Source: Spirosoma taeanense
GTDB taxonomy: Bacteria > Bacteroidota > Bacteroidia > Cytophagales > Spirosomataceae
Direction of reading: 5' to 3'
Assembly (NCBI RefSeq): GCF_013127955.1
Contig: NZ_CP053435.1
Coordinates: 992,001 to 1,056,000, forward strand
Length of the DNA: 64,000 nucleotides
The notes beneath the pieces are model-generated. The model did not search any database. It was not told the origin of the DNA and was given only the letters and a program-made list of their open reading frames with translations. A program made the translations under genes and the position numbers. Position 1 is the first letter of the stretch. Each line of letters opens with the position of its first letter. Below, piece by piece: positions 54,627-63,796 of the stretch.

Positions 54627-54773
54627 AAAATAGGCTTTCGCCTTATCGTTTCACGAAGGAGTAAAACGGGGCAAAGATAGCCGATGTTTACATTCATCGA
54701 CTTCGGTTTAACCCTAAACTTGACGGGTTATAAATAGAACCGAAAACCAAACACCTGGCTGGTACGTAAGGTT

Positions 54774-55589
54774 ATGAAAGCGTTGGCTCAATTGCAACCT
54801 GTGAGCCGACTTGTCTCATTCCGCATGAGTTGTTCACCTGGCCAGACGGCCGTCCTGCTTTTTTCGCTGCCTTCCCGTCTGGAGGCCCTGCGCAAACCGT
54901 TTTCGGCGGGGCAATCAGTGGCGCGTCGAGCCAGGCAGAGCCAGCAGGTGTGGGCAACCATGCAGCAATTAACCCGCGCTAAAATAGACGCAGCCGGCCT
55001 GCCCTGCCTGCTTTCGGCCCGGCTGGCTCCAGCGCCGGATTATGCAGCTCCCTTTGGCCAGCAGTTACTGACCGCCGTATCAACCGCCTTTGCGAAGGGT
55101 TACGAGCGTATTCTGATTATCGGGAATGATTGCCCGGATTTACAGGTCAGCGACCTCAGAGCTGCGGCTAAGGCTCTTGAGCGAAGTATTTTACCGGTGG
55201 GTTATGACCGGCGGGGCGGCATTTTTCTCCTCGGCCTCGACCGGCGATTTCTGGAACAAACCACTGGGCAACTCTTTGCAAATCTTCCGTGGCAAACGCC
55301 CCAGCTGGGAACCGCTCTGACCGACTGGCTTACCGATTACGTTGGTACCGTAATCAGCCTGTCAACCGCGCGAGTCGACTGGAATGAGCAAACCGACCTT
55401 CGGGCGGGCACGTGGCTGCGGGGTATCTTTGCCGGACTGGCGCAGCGGGTCTGGGCGCTGGTTGCGATACAAAAACTCTGGCCGTTTTCGTTTCCTGTTC
55501 TCTTTCCATCATCAAATGACGGACGCGCTGCCAGCCTTCGCGCGCCACCGGCCAGCCGACTGGTCGTAGCTTCAGTAGCTCTGGCTTAA
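54774..55589 (+). CDS. DUF2064/TIGR04282-type glycosyltransferase-like protein
   Basis: 271 residues. The central part carries the DUF2064 pattern: FAKGYERILIIGNDCPDL (about 107-124), then the ILPVGYDRRGGIFLLGLDR segment. The family has a GT-A-like nucleotidyl-sugar fold and is associated with arsenosugar or glycolipid biosynthesis in some bacteria. The usual N-terminal FAK.P..G..KTRL motif is missing, so this is a divergent member. The C-terminal 50 residues look poorly conserved. It is followed 61 bp later by a TonB receptor on the same strand. Confidence 0.75.
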   Translation: MKALAQLQPVSRLVSFRMSCSPGQTAVLLFSLPSRLEALRKPFSAGQSVARRARQSQQVWATMQQLTRAKIDAAGLPCLLSARLAPAPDYAAPFGQQLLTAVSTAFAKGYERILIIGNDCPDLQVSDLRAAAKALERSILPVGYDRRGGIFLLGLDRRFLEQTTGQLFANLPWQTPQLGTALTDWLTDYVGTVISLSTARVDWNEQTDLRAGTWLRGIFAGLAQRVWALVAIQKLWPFSFPVLFPSSNDGRAASLRAPPASRLVVASVALA

Positions 55590-55650
55590 CTGCGCAGACT
55601 AAATCCGGTGCATTCTGCATTCGCAAGTTTTTGTTTATCTCTTCAATTTC

Positions 55651-58600
55651 ATGAAAAATTTTTTCCTGTTCTGGCTCCTGATGAGCCTGGCGGTCGGGGC
55701 GTTTGCTCAAACGGCCGATCTGGACGTTACTGTCCGCGAATTAACCCGTCAACAGTCCGTTACCGGGCAGACCGTCTATCTTGAAAACCCGGCTATTGGG
55801 CTCACAGCCTCCGGGCAGACCGACGCCAACGGGAAGGTCCTGTTCCGGCAGCTATCCCTGAACGGAACGTATCGGCTCTACACCAAAGAAACCGGGCAGT
55901 ATCAGGAGAGCGTGGCGGAGGGGATTGTGCTGCGCTCAAATTTCCGCCGGAGCGTAACGCTGCTGCTACCCGGCAAACGGGAAGTCAACCTGACCGAAGT
56001 GAGCGTTCGGGGCAATTCGCTTCGGGGCACGAGCGCATCCCGCATCAACACGACCAACGCTGAAGTGTCGTCGGAGCTGGAAATCCGGAAGGTCGAAGAA
56101 CTACCGGTTGAAGGCCGCGACATTACGCGGGTGCTCTACCGGCTGCCCAACGTCAGTCAGGCAACGGGCTTCTTTCCCGAAGCGCCGAACGTCAGCATCA
56201 ACGGAGCCAACGGACTGTTCAACAATTACCTGATTGATGGTATGGACAATAACGAACGGTTCCTGGGCGGGCAGAAGTTTGCCATTCCTATCGGCTTCAC
56301 CCGCAACGTAACGGTGCTGACCAACAACTACTCGGTAGAGTTTGGCAATACCGGTAATGGCATCATCAACATTACGACCAAGTCGGGGAGCAACGAAACG
56401 ACCGGCGAAGTGTTTCTGCTGTCCCGGCCCGGTGCGGTCATTGACGCGCAGACGAGCTACCCCCTGCGCGATCTGTCGGGCAATCAGGTCAGGGCCGGGT
56501 TTGCCCGGTATCAGGGTGGTTTCGGGGTAGGGGGTGCGCTGGTAAAGAACAAAACATTTTATTTTCTGAACGTTGAACACACTACCGACGTAAAGGACAA
56601 CCTGCTGACTGCACCCCTGCTGGGCATTAACGAAACAGTACGCGGCACGAACCGCTTCACCTATATTTCGGGAAAGCTTGACCAGTTCTGGAGCGACCGG
56701 TTCAAGTCGTCGCTGCGGGTTAACGTGGGCCAGGTGGCCATCGGGCGGCAGGCCGGTGGCCTGGAGGGCGGCATTGCGTTCCCATCGGCTGCCAACGCGC
56801 AGGATCGAAACTCGCTGCTGATCGCTTCCCGCAATACCTACACTACCAAACGGTTTGCTTCGGAAACGAACGTACAGTACAGCAGCTTTCGCTGGAATTA
56901 CGCCCGCGCGACGAACCCCAACAGTCCCGACGTAACGGTTCTCGACCCAACCGGACAGGGTGTGGCTTATCTTGGGCATCCTGGTTACCTGTTCGACTCG
57001 CACGAGAATACGGTGCAACTGCAGCAGAAGTTTTCGTTCTACCGGGGTAACCATACGTTCCGGGCCGGAGCTGAAGTGATTGCAGCCCGCCATCAACTCT
57101 TCGGGGGCGGAAATCCAAATGGCAGCTATACCGTACAGTTGACGGCCAGCCAGTTGGGAGCGTTGCGGGAGCGGGGAGTTGGTGTCAACCTGAGTCCGGC
57201 CGACATCCCGGCCGATGCGCGGGTGCTGAACTATTCGGTCGAGTTGCGGCCTGCGTCGTTCGGCACGACGCAGACAATCTACACGGCTTACGTGGAGGAT
57301 CAGTTTACGGCCAGCCCGCGTTTAAACCTGACGGTTGGCCTGCGCTATGATTACGATAACCTGAGCAAGGGCGGAGCCGCAACCGGCGACTTCAATAACG
57401 TGGCTCCCCGGGGAAGTTTCAACTACAAACTCACGGGCCGGTCGGCTATCCGTGGGGGTGTGGGCCTGTTCTACGATAAGATCCTGTACTCGGTTTATAG
57501 CGACGCGCTCCAGCAAAACAATACCGGTCCCGACTTCAAGCGGCAGCTTCAGTATTTTGTAGATCAGGGAATTCTGCCCGCCGGTACGAACATCGACCGC
57601 GTTACGTTCGACGGAAACCTGAGTGTGGGGCCGGGCTTCAACAGTGCCGGTCAGTCGTTTCGCTATCTGCAGGGGCCGTCGGCCGCGTCGTTTGCCGGAC
57701 AGCGGAATACCTTCAGTGGTGAACGACGCATTCTGAACCCGAATGGCTACGCAAATCCGTATACGTTCCAGTCGACGCTGGGGTATCAGCTCCAGGTAAG
57801 CGACAAGATGCTGTTCTACGCCGATGTAGTGTACAATGAGTCGTATAATCTGTTCCGCACCACGAACCTCAATGCGCCGTCGGCCTGGGACTATACTCTG
57901 AGCGCCCAGCGCAGCATTGCCCGCTCAACCGGTGCGGCTAACCTGACCCGCCCGGTGTCCATCGCCAATGGGGCCGGTATAATCAATGGGCAACGGCTGA
58001 CTGGCGTAGCGCAAAGCGTGGTTATGACCGAGGATAAAGGGCGGTCGCGCTACACGGCGCTGAGTCTGAACCTGCAGAAAGACCGGGCTAATGATCTGTA
58101 CGCCTACCGGCTGATCTATACGCTGTCGCGGCTCTACAACGACACGGAAGACATCAACTTCCGGGCGATGGATGCCAACAACTTCGCCAGTGAGTGGGGG
58201 CCAAGCATCAACGACCGGCGGCACATCATCAACGGCATATTTAACTATTACGTAGGCCAGCGGCTAACGGCAACTGTAGCGGCCCTGATTCAGAGCGGTC
58301 AACCGATTAACCGAATTCCTGATGGGTCGAAATACGTGGTCGTCAACCAGAACCTCCAGCCGGTGCTGGTGGGCGGTCAATCGATTACGAGCAATGACCT
58401 CAATGGCGACGGGTCGGCTTTTGGGGATGCTTATGTAGGCAACTCTGACCGGCAACCGGGCGAGAGCCGCAACAGCGATCGACTGCCCTGGTCGAAGGTG
58501 GTTGATGTGAGTGTGCAGTATAACCTGCCGCTGGCTGGCCGGGCACGGCAGATTGAAATCCGGGCGGACGTGTTTAACGTGCTGAATACAAATAATCTGA

Positions 58601-58725
58601 GCGGTTATTCGAACAATGCGACGCAGAGTAATCAGATTCAGGTTGGTCCGCGCGGTAGCGGAATTGTCCAGCGGAACGCGGCTCCGCCCCGCCAGTTTCA
58701 GTTCGGCGTCCGGTATCTGTTTTGA
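55651..58725 (+). CDS. Oar-like TonB-dependent receptor
   Basis: 1024 residues. Signal peptide 1-19 (ends AFAQ), then a carboxypeptidase-regulatory-like domain (about 22-110, SGQTDANGKVLFRQLSLNGT). A plug region (about 120-260: LPVEGRDITRVLYRLPNVSQ, DGMDNNERFLGG, FGNTGNGIINITTKSG) precedes a long barrel ending RYLF. It resembles the Oar/OmpA-related TonB-receptor group. It lies 170 bp upstream of an ABC substrate-binding lipoprotein, with a terminator between them, suggesting but not proving a shared uptake route. Confidence 0.93.
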   Translation: MKNFFLFWLLMSLAVGAFAQTADLDVTVRELTRQQSVTGQTVYLENPAIGLTASGQTDANGKVLFRQLSLNGTYRLYTKETGQYQESVAEGIVLRSNFRRSVTLLLPGKREVNLTEVSVRGNSLRGTSASRINTTNAEVSSELEIRKVEELPVEGRDITRVLYRLPNVSQATGFFPEAPNVSINGANGLFNNYLIDGMDNNERFLGGQKFAIPIGFTRNVTVLTNNYSVEFGNTGNGIINITTKSGSNETTGEVFLLSRPGAVIDAQTSYPLRDLSGNQVRAGFARYQGGFGVGGALVKNKTFYFLNVEHTTDVKDNLLTAPLLGINETVRGTNRFTYISGKLDQFWSDRFKSSLRVNVGQVAIGRQAGGLEGGIAFPSAANAQDRNSLLIASRNTYTTKRFASETNVQYSSFRWNYARATNPNSPDVTVLDPTGQGVAYLGHPGYLFDSHENTVQLQQKFSFYRGNHTFRAGAEVIAARHQLFGGGNPNGSYTVQLTASQLGALRERGVGVNLSPADIPADARVLNYSVELRPASFGTTQTIYTAYVEDQFTASPRLNLTVGLRYDYDNLSKGGAATGDFNNVAPRGSFNYKLTGRSAIRGGVGLFYDKILYSVYSDALQQNNTGPDFKRQLQYFVDQGILPAGTNIDRVTFDGNLSVGPGFNSAGQSFRYLQGPSAASFAGQRNTFSGERRILNPNGYANPYTFQSTLGYQLQVSDKMLFYADVVYNESYNLFRTTNLNAPSAWDYTLSAQRSIARSTGAANLTRPVSIANGAGIINGQRLTGVAQSVVMTEDKGRSRYTALSLNLQKDRANDLYAYRLIYTLSRLYNDTEDINFRAMDANNFASEWGPSINDRRHIINGIFNYYVGQRLTATVAALIQSGQPINRIPDGSKYVVVNQNLQPVLVGGQSITSNDLNGDGSAFGDAYVGNSDRQPGESRNSDRLPWSKVVDVSVQYNLPLAGRARQIEIRADVFNVLNTNNLSGYSNNATQSNQIQVGPRGSGIVQRNAAPPRQFQFGVRYLF

Positions 58726-58847
58726 GTGATTCAGTCAGTAATCTATAAAAAAGATAGAACAAGGTGAATCGATTCGGTAGTTTTATTCGTATATAAATCA
58801 GCCAGCGATACGCCTGCTGAGTTTTGTTTTAATTAGGTGTGTTTAGC

Positions 58848-58884
58848 AGATGGCTCGTTCGTTGAGCGAGCCATCTCTCTTTTT
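58848..58884 (+). terminator. Terminator after the Oar-like receptor
   Basis: AGATGGCTCG (58848-58857) pairs with CGAGCCATCT (58867-58876), with additional pairing in the loop, followed by CTCTTTTT. It lies only 12 bp before the next start codon. Confidence 0.8.
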
Positions 58885-58895
58885 AAGCGGATTCT

Positions 58896-60110
58896 ATGCA
58901 TTCAATCAGGCTACTCATTAGCAGTTTAGTACTTTTTGCAGCCTGCTCCTCGTCCGAGCAGCGCGACCCGGCCAAAACTCTGAGTCAGTCCTGGACGCAG
59001 ATTGAGCAGCGGGGCCGAAACCAGCCCGTTACCCTGATGATGTGGCTCGGCGATCCATATATCAATGACTACATAAATCAATACGTCAGGCCCGAAGTCA
59101 GGCAACGTTACGGAATCGACCTGCAAACTTCTTCCGGGCAGGGCGCGCAGATTGTGCAGACGCTCGTAGCTGAACGCGAGGCCGGGCAGCCAAGCCAGAT
59201 CGACATGGCCTGGATCAACGGCGAAACATTCTATCAGCTCCGGCAGGTTGGTGGTCTGCTCGGTCCGGTAACGAATAAAATGCCGAACGCCCGGTACATC
59301 GACTTTTCCAACCCCTACATCGGTACCGATTTTCAGCAGCCTGTTGCCGGCATGGAAGTGCCCTGGGGCAATGTTCAGCTGGCTGTCATTTACGATTCGC
59401 AGAAGGTGCCCAACCCGCCCCGGTCGTTTGCCGAATTTCCTGCGTATATAAAAGCGCACTCCGGCCAGATCACGATTCCAAACGAATTTACGGGTATGAC
59501 CCTGCTAAAATCCTGGATGATTGCGCTGTCGGGCGATCCAAAGCTATTTCAGGGAAAATTCCGTGAAGAAGTCTATACGCGCTGGTCGGGTGAGCTCTGG
59601 AAACAGATAAACGCCTTGAAGCCTTATTTCTGGAAACAGGGCGCTACGTTTCCCGAACAACTCTCAACGCTCCACCAGCTTTTTGCCAACGGCGAAGTAG
59701 CCTTTACGTTCTCCGACAACGACGCTGAGGTTGACAATAAGGTCAATCTGGGTTTCTTCCCGAAAACGGCCCGTGCCTATGTGCCCGCGCCCGGCACCAT
59801 CCGAAACTCGCACTACATGGGTATCATGAAAGGGGCGCAGCATCCCGAGGCCGCCATGCTGGTCGCCAATTTCCTGATGTCGCCGGAAGCGCAGCTAAAG
59901 AAAATGGACCCCAACGTTTGGGGTGATCATACGGTACTGGATTTGAAAAAACTTCCTGCCAGCTACCGGGATCAGTTCGAGAACCTGCCCACCCGCCGGT
60001 ATGCGCCCAAACGCGAAGCTATTCAGAATCTGGCCTTTCAGGAGCCCGCGCCTGAGTATATGACGCGGCTTTACAGGGATTTCCGAACTCACGTAATCGA
60101 AAATCAGTAA
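58896..60110 (+). CDS. ABC transporter substrate-binding lipoprotein (YnjB-like)
   Basis: 404 residues. Lipobox LFAAC (Cys17). The mature part is a class-II periplasmic binding fold similar to YnjB and to thiamine/polyamine-type binding proteins: DMAWINGETFYQLRQVGGL, GMEVPWGNVQLAVIYDSQKV, FTFSDNDAEVDNKVNLGFFP. It would deliver a solute to the permeases encoded at 61673-63272, in the YnjBCD arrangement. The ligand is unknown. A gene on the opposite strand (60136-61386) separates it from the permeases. Confidence 0.88.
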   Translation: MHSIRLLISSLVLFAACSSSEQRDPAKTLSQSWTQIEQRGRNQPVTLMMWLGDPYINDYINQYVRPEVRQRYGIDLQTSSGQGAQIVQTLVAEREAGQPSQIDMAWINGETFYQLRQVGGLLGPVTNKMPNARYIDFSNPYIGTDFQQPVAGMEVPWGNVQLAVIYDSQKVPNPPRSFAEFPAYIKAHSGQITIPNEFTGMTLLKSWMIALSGDPKLFQGKFREEVYTRWSGELWKQINALKPYFWKQGATFPEQLSTLHQLFANGEVAFTFSDNDAEVDNKVNLGFFPKTARAYVPAPGTIRNSHYMGIMKGAQHPEAAMLVANFLMSPEAQLKKMDPNVWGDHTVLDLKKLPASYRDQFENLPTRRYAPKREAIQNLAFQEPAPEYMTRLYRDFRTHVIENQ

Positions 60111-60135
60111 GCCAGGTGTAGACAGGCCGTAAGCC

Positions 60136-61386
60136 TTAGTTGGGTTTTTGGTTTAACTCCCGTTCCAGCTCACTTTCTGCCTCGGCAGGGGACGGCTCCG
60201 GCGAAATACGTTTTGGGGCCTTTGTTGTGGCCGGATTTCGTTTAGCCGTTCTACTGGCAACTACATCTGCCCGTTGATCGGGTTCATTTTGGGAAAGTTT
60301 CGGACTAGCCTCCGGGGTTGCCGGTATAGTCTCCTGTGGCTTCTCTGTAGGCTGAACCGTGGTTACGCTGATTTCCTCTGGCTTATTTATTGGCTTTTCA
60401 ACGGGCTTCTGAGCGCGTATTTCCGGCTGGCTGGTTGCTACGGGTAGTTCTGTTTCAGTCGGCGGTGTGGTACGGGTGTATACAGGATCCGTTTCGGGAA
60501 CAGTCTGCTCGGGAACACCGGCTTCGATCGTCGTGGCCTGGCATAAAGCCGGCGAAATCTCGCATCGGTAAGCGTATCCGACGAAGGCGACTATCCCGAT
60601 CAGAACTGCGGCCGTAGCCGGTGCCCATATGCCCATTGAGCCCATACGCACCGGCCATTGTTCGGCCGTGGGGTCTGGTGTTTGAGTCGGGGGCACGGGT
60701 GTTTCCGGCTGAACACTCCCACTGCGGGCTAGGAGAGGAAGCGTTTTTTTGTCGTACGGGGCTTCAATTGTTAGCTGCCCCTTATGAACCCCGATTTCAT
60801 ACGCACTGTAGCGTATACGAACTGGGGTTCCAGCAGCAGTTGGCGTAAAGGTCAGGCTGGACGAGAAATTTGACTGGTTATCGCTGGCAAACTGAAAAAG
60901 AGCAGGCGTGTCGGTTGAGAGCTTTACGGGGGTGTCGGTGTGCTGCTGGACAATGGTCAGTTTCAGAAAAGACGGTGTGCCTACCGGAGTAATTGGAAAC
61001 GTAGGAGCCAGGTTGTCGACCGTCAGGCGGGGGGACTGGTCCGTCTCGGGAGCTTTTGTAATCGTACCCAGAATTGGCAGTACCAGTTTCTCCAGGGAGT
61101 TACGAATAGTGACGCTTCCATTGGTGGGCGCACCTTTGGTAGTTATCAATAAAATGGTGGCCTTGGCTACCCGATTGCCATCCGGTTGCAGTACATGATC
61201 AAAGGTTAAGGCCGCCTTAGGTTTATCGTTAGCCGAAGTCGCTAACCGATACCCTTCAGATGCTTCAACAACTAACTTACCAAAGCCTTTTTCAGGGATC
61301 AGCACAGATTCGACCGGGAAGCTGAACGATTCATCTTTAAAATCGTTTGCCAAAATCACCTTTTGAGTAGGTTTTCGAAAAGGCAT
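60136..61386 (-). CDS. Unusual protein: Ig-like repeats, one membrane span, Pro/Glu/Thr-rich tail
   Basis: 416 residues without an N-terminal signal peptide. Residues about 8-110 and 120-222 look like two tandem Ig-like or ASH-type beta-sandwich repeats (each ends with a GQLTIEAP- or GSVTIRNS-type strand). A Pro/Thr linker (225-245) leads to a single membrane span (253-272), directly followed by Cys275 and Cys282. The C-terminal 130 residues are low-complexity, rich in Pro, Glu, Thr and Lys (PEKPINKPEE-like, as in TonB spacers), with no folded end domain. No family was recognised. It is antiparallel between an ABC binding-protein gene and its likely permeases. Confidence 0.6.
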   Translation of the reverse strand: MPFRKPTQKVILANDFKDESFSFPVESVLIPEKGFGKLVVEASEGYRLATSANDKPKAALTFDHVLQPDGNRVAKATILLITTKGAPTNGSVTIRNSLEKLVLPILGTITKAPETDQSPRLTVDNLAPTFPITPVGTPSFLKLTIVQQHTDTPVKLSTDTPALFQFASDNQSNFSSSLTFTPTAAGTPVRIRYSAYEIGVHKGQLTIEAPYDKKTLPLLARSGSVQPETPVPPTQTPDPTAEQWPVRMGSMGIWAPATAAVLIGIVAFVGYAYRCEISPALCQATTIEAGVPEQTVPETDPVYTRTTPPTETELPVATSQPEIRAQKPVEKPINKPEEISVTTVQPTEKPQETIPATPEASPKLSQNEPDQRADVVASRTAKRNPATTKAPKRISPEPSPAEAESELERELNQKPN

Positions 61387-61570
61387 GTTTTTATAATTTG
61401 TAGACTTCTATGTACTTAGATTGGTAACTAGTAATTTTTTTTAGTAGTGTTTTAGGTGGCTTATGGACTCATTTTCAGCGGTATAAAGATACGCAATTAC
61501 CGTATAGCCAGAAGTTTTCAGTAGCTAAAAATTTGTCACCGATGGTTTAAGTAGATTATGTGCCGGGTAG

Positions 61571-61621
61571 AATCCAGCCTTACTCGTACGGTAATTGATC
61601 TGGAACGGGTAAGGCTGGATT
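61571..61621. repeat. Long inverted repeat upstream of the ABC permeases
   Basis: AATCCAGCCTTAC (61571-61583) is exactly complementary to GTAAGGCTGGATT (61609-61621). Three more pairs inside (one G-T) make a 16-bp stem with a 19-nt loop. There is no T-run. It lies just before the candidate promoter and may be an operator or the end of an upstream transcript. Confidence 0.6.
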
Positions 61622-61645
61622 CGGCTCGTTGTCCGCCCGATCTTG

Positions 61646-61653
61646 TAGTTTTG
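61646..61653 (+). promoter_or_regulatory. Candidate -7 element of the permease operon
   Basis: TAGTTTTG matches TAnnTTTG exactly. A TTG lies at 61629-61631, but the 14-bp spacing is short. The start codon is 20 bp downstream. Confidence 0.45.
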
Positions 61654-61672
61654 TACGCACTATCTTCCAGCC

Positions 61673-62515
61673 TTGAGAACAACGAATTTTATTCTGGCTT
61701 TATACGCCCTGCTGATAGCTGGTCTGCCGCTGGCGGGACTGTTCAACGCGCTTGGGTACAGCCTGGGTCTGGCGGGGCCGCTGGCAACCGGACTGACAGA
61801 CCAGTACTGGCGGCAGCTAGCAGCCGAAACATCCCTGCTGATTTCGCTGGGGTTCAGCTTGTACGTAACGGTTTTGTCGGTCGGACTGGCCGTGCTGATT
61901 GCGCTCTATCTGGTGCTGGGTCAGCAGTTCATGCTCCGTCGTCGGCCTTTTCCGACCTTGTTATACGTACCATTGCTGTTTCCGTCGCTGGTCGTAGCAT
62001 TTTACCTGTTTCAGTTGCTGAGTGGTTCCGGATGGATTTCGCGGATAACGTTCGCGCTTGGGCTGACCAATGCCCCCGACGCCTTTCCAGAACTGATTCA
62101 GGACGGGGCCGGGATTGGTATAATCCTGGCTCATGTCGTGCTTGCTTTCCCTTTCTTTACGTTGCTGTTTCAATCGCTCCAGGCCGATGCCCGGCTGCAT
62201 GATCTGCGCAGCCTGACCCGAACGCTGGGTGCATCGGCGGGGCAGTTTAACCGGCGGGTGGCCGCGCCGATTCTGTTACGCCGGGCTGCGCCTACGCTTG
62301 TTCTGTATGGCGTGGCGGTGCTGGGAGCTTACGATATTCCGCTCGTACTGGGCCGAAATTACCCACAGATGCTGTCGGTATTGATCACGACCCGGCTTCA
62401 GCGGTTTGATCTGGCCGAGTTGCCGATGGGCTACCTGATCGGGTTTCTGCTGACGCTGTTTTTGATGGTTATTATTTATCTGACCACCCGATGGACCCAA
62501 CGCCATGCGCTCTAA
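61673..62515 (+). CDS. ABC transporter permease (first half of a YnjC-like pair)
   Basis: 280 residues, six predicted membrane spans, TTG start at 61673 (no ATG until residue 84, which would delete two spans). The EAA-type coupling loop is recognisable: SLTRTLGASAGQFNRRVAAP. It pairs with the next permease, which overlaps it by 11 bp (62505-62515). In YnjC the two halves are one polypeptide; here they are separate. It belongs to the import system with the binding lipoprotein at 58896. No ATP-binding subunit gene is found in the window. Confidence 0.88.
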   Translation: MRTTNFILALYALLIAGLPLAGLFNALGYSLGLAGPLATGLTDQYWRQLAAETSLLISLGFSLYVTVLSVGLAVLIALYLVLGQQFMLRRRPFPTLLYVPLLFPSLVVAFYLFQLLSGSGWISRITFALGLTNAPDAFPELIQDGAGIGIILAHVVLAFPFFTLLFQSLQADARLHDLRSLTRTLGASAGQFNRRVAAPILLRRAAPTLVLYGVAVLGAYDIPLVLGRNYPQMLSVLITTRLQRFDLAELPMGYLIGFLLTLFLMVIIYLTTRWTQRHAL

Positions 62516-63272
62516 GACGTTTTTAACCAGCTTTATGGTCGTGCTGTTCGGGCTGCCCTTTGTGCTGCTGGGATTGCTGGCGCTGGGGCAGTACTGGCGT
62601 TTCCCGGACGTGCTGCCGCCAACGTTTTCGTTCGATGCGCTCGGACGGCTTCTGACGGCCGACAGCGGGCTGGCAACGGGCGGGCTACTGAGTCTGGGTA
62701 TTGCAACAGGGGTATCGGTCCTTGCAACGGGGCTGGGTTTCTGGGTGGCGCGTGCCATTGCGCAAAGCCGACGGCCGAACCGCTGGGTTACGTTGAGCTA
62801 TCTGCCTTACGCGATGCCGCCGGTTCTCTCGGCCGTACTGATTCAACCCTATATCATTCGGATGCACCTGTCCGGTACGCTGGCCGGCGTCGGACTGGGG
62901 TTGTTGCTGGTGACGGTTCCATTCAGCACGCTTTTTTTTCGCTCATTCTGGAGCCAGCAGGCCCGTCAGTACGAACAGCTGAGCCGTACGCTGGGCTGCT
63001 CGCCAACGCAGGCGCTGACGCGCGTACTGCTGCCGCTGGCCCGGCCACTGCTGGTTACGTGCCTGTTCCAGACGTTTCTGCTGGCCTGGTTTGACTTCGG
63101 CCTGACGAACTACCTGAGCGTCGGCAAGGTTCGGACGCTGACCGTGCAGGTGTTTCTATTTATTGGGGAAGCGAACAGCCGACTGGCGGCTGTGGCGTCG
63201 CTGCTGCTGTTACTGCCGCCGGCCCTGCTGCTCTGGCTGAACAAACGAACCATTGTCCGGCGGGTATTCTGA
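62505..63272 (+). CDS. ABC transporter permease (second half of a YnjC-like pair)
   Basis: 255 residues with six membrane spans. EAA-type loop QLSRTLGCSPTQALTRVLLP. The ATG at 62505 lies within the end of the first permease gene, giving tight translational coupling for a heterodimeric permease. The conserved YLPYAMPPVLSAVLIQP segment matches binding-protein-dependent permeases. The next gene downstream is on the opposite strand, so the operon ends here without an ATPase. Confidence 0.9.
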   Translation: MRSKTFLTSFMVVLFGLPFVLLGLLALGQYWRFPDVLPPTFSFDALGRLLTADSGLATGGLLSLGIATGVSVLATGLGFWVARAIAQSRRPNRWVTLSYLPYAMPPVLSAVLIQPYIIRMHLSGTLAGVGLGLLLVTVPFSTLFFRSFWSQQARQYEQLSRTLGCSPTQALTRVLLPLARPLLVTCLFQTFLLAWFDFGLTNYLSVGKVRTLTVQVFLFIGEANSRLAAVASLLLLLPPALLLWLNKRTIVRRVF

Positions 63273-63295
63273 ACGCAGTATGGCGCGGATAATCC

Positions 63296-63796
63296 TCAGC
63301 GGCTGTACTGCTGCTTCTGGCGCTCGTGTTCCAGATACCAGCTAAAAGCGGCAAATGTAACGGCCCCCAGACCCACTAACCAGATGGCGCCCCACATGCT
63401 CAGATAAGACCAGGTTCCCCGGGCAATCATCTGGAGCAGCGCCATACCGATCAGGCACAGGCCCAGGGCCATAATAAAAGCGTTTCGCAGGGTTTTGTTA
63501 TAGGACTGCCGCAGGTCGTAGGCACCATAGGCTTTGTTCCGGAACTGGAAGACAATGTCGTCCAGACTGGCTTCCTGAAGCTCCCGGCCGCTTAGAGGTC
63601 GTCTGCTGATGGCTTCAATATTGGCTTCCAGCAGGGCCTTGTCCAGGGCCGATTCAAACGGCAGACCAATCCACATATAATGTTCAACTTCTCCGGCAAG
63701 GTGGTTGAATAACTCGTGGAGTACGGTGTCGCTGAGTCCGGCCTGAATGAGATGATTGTATATACGGGCTACTTGCTGAGGGTTTAGTTTTTCCAT
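63296..63796 (-). CDS. Membrane protein with the N-terminal signature of Bacteroidota TonB
   Basis: 166 residues. Residues 1-75 are helical and soluble (QQVARIYNHLIQAGLSDTVL ... EHYMWIGLPFESALDKALLE). Residues 78-100 carry LDDIVFQFRNKAYGAYDLRQ, the motif found just before the membrane span of Bacteroidota energy-transducer TonB proteins. Two membrane spans follow (about 105-123 and 131-152), and the protein ends in a short charged tail. The periplasmic Pro-rich spacer and TonB C-terminal domain are absent. It is convergent with the ABC permease operon (23-bp gap). The function is unknown. Confidence 0.6.
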   Translation of the reverse strand: MEKLNPQQVARIYNHLIQAGLSDTVLHELFNHLAGEVEHYMWIGLPFESALDKALLEANIEAISRRPLSGRELQEASLDDIVFQFRNKAYGAYDLRQSYNKTLRNAFIMALGLCLIGMALLQMIARGTWSYLSMWGAIWLVGLGAVTFAAFSWYLEHERQKQQYSR

